Assembly: GCA_018221065.1 (NCBI GenBank)
Contig: JAAOXY010000003.1
Location: 1-14,220 of the forward strand
DNA from: Candidatus Aenigmatarchaeota archaeon
GTDB taxonomy: Archaea > Aenigmatarchaeota > Aenigmatarchaeia > Aenigmatarchaeales > Aenigmatarchaeaceae
Direction of reading: 5' to 3'
DNA: 14,220 nucleotides
Positions 11,777 through 14,220 of this stretch are shown in pieces (position 1 is the first letter of the stretch; every line of letters begins with the position of its first letter). The notes beneath the pieces are model-generated. The model saw only the letters and a list, made by a program, of their open reading frames with translations. It searched no databases and had not been told where the DNA came from. A program made the translations under genes and the position numbers.

Positions 11777-12558
11777 ATGCAATACAAAACAATTGAATTT
11801 GGATTAAAAGATGGCGTGGGAACTATTCAGTTAAACCGACCTGAAAAACATAATGCCTTTAATGATGTAATGATTTCTGATATTATCAAGTGTTACGAAA
11901 GTATCAATGATATGGAAGATGTCAGAGTAGCTGTATTAGAAGGAAGGGGAAAATCATTCTGCGCAGGAGCTGACCTTAATTATATGAAAAATGTTGTTGG
12001 ATATGATGATACTTATGAAGATAGTTTGAGATTAGCTAAATGCTTTAATGCTATCTATGCATGTAAAAAACCTACAATCGCGAAGGTTCATGGTGCAGTG
12101 ATTGGTGGCGGAAATGGTCTAGTGGCAACATGTGATCTTGTTTTCTGTGATGATGATACCAAGTTTTCTTTAAGTGAGGTAAAACGTGGACTTGTTCCAG
12201 CAGTGATTTCTCCTTATGTTCTTAAACGTATTGGTGAATATGCCACAAGAGAGCTGATGTTGACAGGTAGAAGATTTGACGGAAAGAAGCAGAACAATAT
12301 GGACTAGTAAACAAATCAATGCCAAGAGAAGAATTGGATGGTCATATTAAATCAGTAACTGATGATTTGGTGCTCAATGGACCAAATGCTACGATAACAT
12401 GCAAACAATTATTATACGATACTACAAATGAACTTTCTTTTGAGGATTCAATAGAATACACAGCAGAAATGATTGCTAGATTGAGAATTTCAGAAGAAGG
12501 ACAAGAAGGAATGACTTCTTTCTTAGAAAAGAGAAAACCTAATTGGGTAAAAAAATAG
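11777..12558 (+). pseudogene. Enoyl-CoA hydratase/isomerase (methylglutaconyl-CoA hydratase-like), frameshifted
   Basis: Two abutting frames make one crotonase. 11777-12307 encodes 'TIQLNRPEKHNAFN', the oxyanion-hole 'GKSFCAGADLNYM', 'VIGGGNGLVATCDLVF' and 'SEVKRGLVPAVISPYVLKRIG', then leaves the family after 'LTGRRFDGK'. The -1 frame from 12286 resumes it as 'EAEQYGLVNKSMPREEL' and runs to 'EEGQEGMTSFLEKRKPNWVKK' (stop at 12558). Restoring one A in the run at 12283-12285 would give about 260 residues, the normal length. The first catalytic Glu position of classical hydratases is Gly ('GGGNGL'), while the second Glu is kept ('SEVK'), as in the LiuC-type subgroup. The cause may be real decay, programmed slippage or a homopolymer sequencing error. 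No beta-oxidation partners are nearby; acquisition from bacteria is plausible. Confidence 0.82.
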
Positions 12559-12582
12559 CCTTAGAATCCCCATAAAGCTCCA

Positions 12583-12590
12583 CTTATAAA
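12583..12590 (+). promoter_or_regulatory. TATA box of the DEAD-box helicase gene
   Basis: CTTATAAA, centred 26 nt before the ATG at 12613. This favours that ATG as a leaderless start over the TTG at 12607. Confidence 0.6.
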
Positions 12591-12612
12591 CCTTCTACGT
12601 ATAATATTGGGT

Positions 12613-13902
12613 ATGAAATCATTCAAAGAATTGGGACTACAAAGATCTTTTATTGAAATAATAAAGGATGCTGGAATAGAAACTCCTACAGAAATACAGG
12701 AAAAAACAATCCCTTTAATATTGAAAGGAAAGGATGTAATAGCTGGATCTGCAACTGGTTCTGGTAAAACACTTGCATTTGGTTCAGGTATAATACAAAA
12801 TGTTCATAAGAAAAAGGGTATTCAATCTTTGATAGTAACTCCTACTAGAGAACTTGCAAACCAAATAGCAAAAGCTCTGTCAAAATTCTCAAAACACAAA
12901 AAATTCAATACGGTGGTTGTTTGTGGTGGGCTTTCAATGAACAGACAAGTTAGAGAACTACAAACAGCAGAAATTGTTGTTGGCACTCCTGGTAGATTAC
13001 TTGATCATATTCAACACAGAACAATAAGATTAGACGGAGTGAAAATACTTGTTCTAGATGAAGCTGACAGAATGTTAGATATGGGTTTCATTGATGATGT
13101 TGACCAGATAATAGCAGCTTGTCCTAAGAAAAGACAGACATTGTTGTTTTCTGCAACAATCTCCAAAGATATCTCAAGACTTGCTGGAAGATATATGAAA
13201 GATCCGAAAATGGTCTCAGCTGAATCTTATGTTGATCCTAAAAAATTGAAACAGATATACTATGATGTTGATGAGGGTACAAAATTCTCTTTATTAGCTA
13301 GTCTTTTGAGAAAAGATCATGCTGGACTAATAATGGTCTTCTGTAACACAAAGAGAACTGTAGATTTTGTAGCAAGGAATCTAAAAGAAGAGGGAGTAAA
13401 TGCTGAAGCTATTCATGGTGGATTTACACAATCAAAAAGAAATACTGTTATAGGACAGTTTCATGCAAAAAAATTGAAAGTAATGGTATGTACAGATGTA
13501 GCTGCTAGAGGTCTTGACATTAAAGGTGTTTCTCATGTTTACAATTATGATCTTCCTAGAGAAAGTAAACAATACGTACATAGAATAGGAAGAACAGCTA
13601 GAGCTGGTGAAAAAGGAATGGCTATTAATATGCTTTCAAAAGATCAGCACGCTTTCTTTAGAGCTGTTATGAGAGACAATGATGTTGACATAGTGAAGAA
13701 ACCAACTCCTCAGGTAGAAAAAATAAAGACAAAGAAAGTTGAGCCAAAAGGCCACAGCTTTAGAAGAGGTCCAAAGGTTAGAAAAGAAAGACGTGGAAAT
13801 AGACCTACAAGAAGCAATAGAAGTGCGCGTGAACGAAGTTCATCTGGCAAGCCTTCTGGAAGAAGAGGCGGTTGGAAAGGCGCAAGACCTAGAAGAGCTT
13901 AA
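12613..13902 (+). CDS. DEAD-box ATP-dependent RNA helicase
   Basis: 429 residues with all helicase motifs in order: Q motif ('FKELGL' then 'ETPTEIQ'), motif I A47-T-G-S-G-K-T53, Ia 'PTRELANQI', Ib 'TPGRLLDH', II D149-E-A-D152, III 'SATIS', IV 'IMVFCNTKR', V 'TDVAARGLDIKGV' and VI 'HRIGRTARAG'. The last ~70 residues are a disordered-looking tail rich in Arg, Lys, Ser and Gly ('RRGNRPTRSNRSARERSS' and 'GRRGGWKGARPRRA') that should bind RNA non-specifically, as in bacterial RhlE/CsdA-type helicases. Likely roles are RNA remodelling, ribosome assembly or cold adaptation (family knowledge). The start is the ATG at 12613 from TATA spacing. It is monocistronic or followed by a gene with its own TATA box overlapping its stop. 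Confidence 0.95.
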   Translation: MKSFKELGLQRSFIEIIKDAGIETPTEIQEKTIPLILKGKDVIAGSATGSGKTLAFGSGIIQNVHKKKGIQSLIVTPTRELANQIAKALSKFSKHKKFNTVVVCGGLSMNRQVRELQTAEIVVGTPGRLLDHIQHRTIRLDGVKILVLDEADRMLDMGFIDDVDQIIAACPKKRQTLLFSATISKDISRLAGRYMKDPKMVSAESYVDPKKLKQIYYDVDEGTKFSLLASLLRKDHAGLIMVFCNTKRTVDFVARNLKEEGVNAEAIHGGFTQSKRNTVIGQFHAKKLKVMVCTDVAARGLDIKGVSHVYNYDLPRESKQYVHRIGRTARAGEKGMAINMLSKDQHAFFRAVMRDNDVDIVKKPTPQVEKIKTKKVEPKGHSFRRGPKVRKERRGNRPTRSNRSARERSSSGKPSGRRGGWKGARPRRA

Positions 13903-13905
13903 ATG
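13898..13905 (+). promoter_or_regulatory. TATA-like box of the last, partial gene
   Basis: CTTAAATG overlaps the stop codon of the helicase gene. The predicted start near 13928 leaves a leader of about 9 nt carrying AGTGAT before the ATG at 13937. It is weaker than the other boxes here. Confidence 0.45.
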
Positions 13906-13936
13906 CTTTTCTACCCTATTATTTCTTAGTGATATT

Positions 13937-14220
13937 ATGGATGAAATAGCAAAATATAATGTTGAAATACAGGATGCTCTTACAATAGCTCCTAGAAAAG
14001 TTGATGATGTTCAGAAATACTTCAGTGTTTATTTTTGCAAAGATCGTGGTGAAAAGGGTTTTAAGACAGAAGAAAAGGAAAACATAGTAGAAAATGTTAA
14101 AAAATCTCCATATACAAAAGGAGTTGGAATAGTCACAAGTTGGTGTTATCCTAATTATGAAGAAGGTGTTTCAAAAATATTCTATCTTAATCCAGAAATG
14201 CCTTTTTTGGCAAATGGTCC
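13937..14220 (+). CDS. Hypothetical protein, N-terminal part (runs off window)
   Basis: The frame is open from the ATG at 13937 to the right edge, at least 94 residues with no stop. It begins 'MDEIAKYNVEIQDALTIAPR', contains 'DVQKYFSVYFCKDRGEKGF', and continues 'SPYTKGVGIVTSWCYPNYEE' and 'SKIFYLNPEMPFLANGP'. The composition is soluble, with no signal peptide and no membrane segment in the visible part; two cysteines are present. I do not recognise the family. AGTGATATT ahead of the ATG is a plausible short-leader ribosome site. Confidence 0.7.
   Translation, partial: MDEIAKYNVEIQDALTIAPRKVDDVQKYFSVYFCKDRGEKGFKTEEKENIVENVKKSPYTKGVGIVTSWCYPNYEEGVSKIFYLNPEMPFLANG

Noticed and set aside
1..14220. 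CRISPR arrays, insertion sequences, phage genes or defence islands
   Set aside because: No regularly spaced direct repeats, transposases, terminal inverted repeats, integrases or nuclease-helicase defence modules were seen; the endonuclease IV-like gene and the DEAD-box helicase have ordinary housekeeping signatures.

Overview
The window is from an AT-rich, gene-dense archaeal chromosome. Evidence for an archaeon: ribosomal proteins S8e and L37e, an Sm-like archaeal protein beside L37e, tRNA genes with introns at the anticodon, TATA boxes about 26 nt before start codons, a DUF355 adenosine-specific kinase and a Yip1-type membrane protein. Short intergenic gaps, many leaderless starts and relaxed tRNA-intron structures would suit a small-genome (DPANN-like) lineage. 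That placement is an inference and no gene here proves it.

Layout. 1-338: end of an endonuclease IV-like gene. 378-1019 (-): Yip1-family membrane protein. 1144-1527 (-): S8e, divergent from 1623-2043 (+): LSm and L37e, with a palindromic promoter between them. 2094-2339: intron-containing tRNA-Lys(CTT) and tRNA-Met(CAT). 2369-6173: a three-gene surface-glycan operon (UDP-galactopyranose-mutase-like flavoprotein, GT2 glycosyltransferase, GT4-GT2 fusion). 6209-6285: tRNA-Thr. 6324-6845: lipoprotein. 6906-7018: intron-containing tRNA-Trp. 7041-8653: P-loop kinase, methyltransferase and adenosine-specific kinase in close series. 8690-11640: MscS-like channel, retropepsin-like RimB-type protease, RimK-type ATP-grasp ligase and a degenerate ATP-grasp paralogue. 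11674-11747: tRNA-Gly. 11777-12558: frameshifted enoyl-CoA hydratase. 12613-13902: DEAD-box helicase. 13937-end: unrecognised partial gene.

Themes. First genes of transcription units usually have a TATA box about 26 nt before the ATG (leaderless), while operon-internal genes carry a GGTGA-type Shine-Dalgarno site 4-5 nt before the start. Several tRNA genes end in an encoded CCA that runs straight into the TATA box of the next gene.

The most interesting items are: (1) all three tRNA introns can form an 8-10 bp hairpin that hides the whole anticodon loop, and they share a second motif next to the 3' splice site; (2) the protease, active ATP-grasp and degenerate ATP-grasp module, which looks like a reversible amino-acid-tailing system; (3) a kinase whose Walker A strand can only be translated from a non-AUG start.
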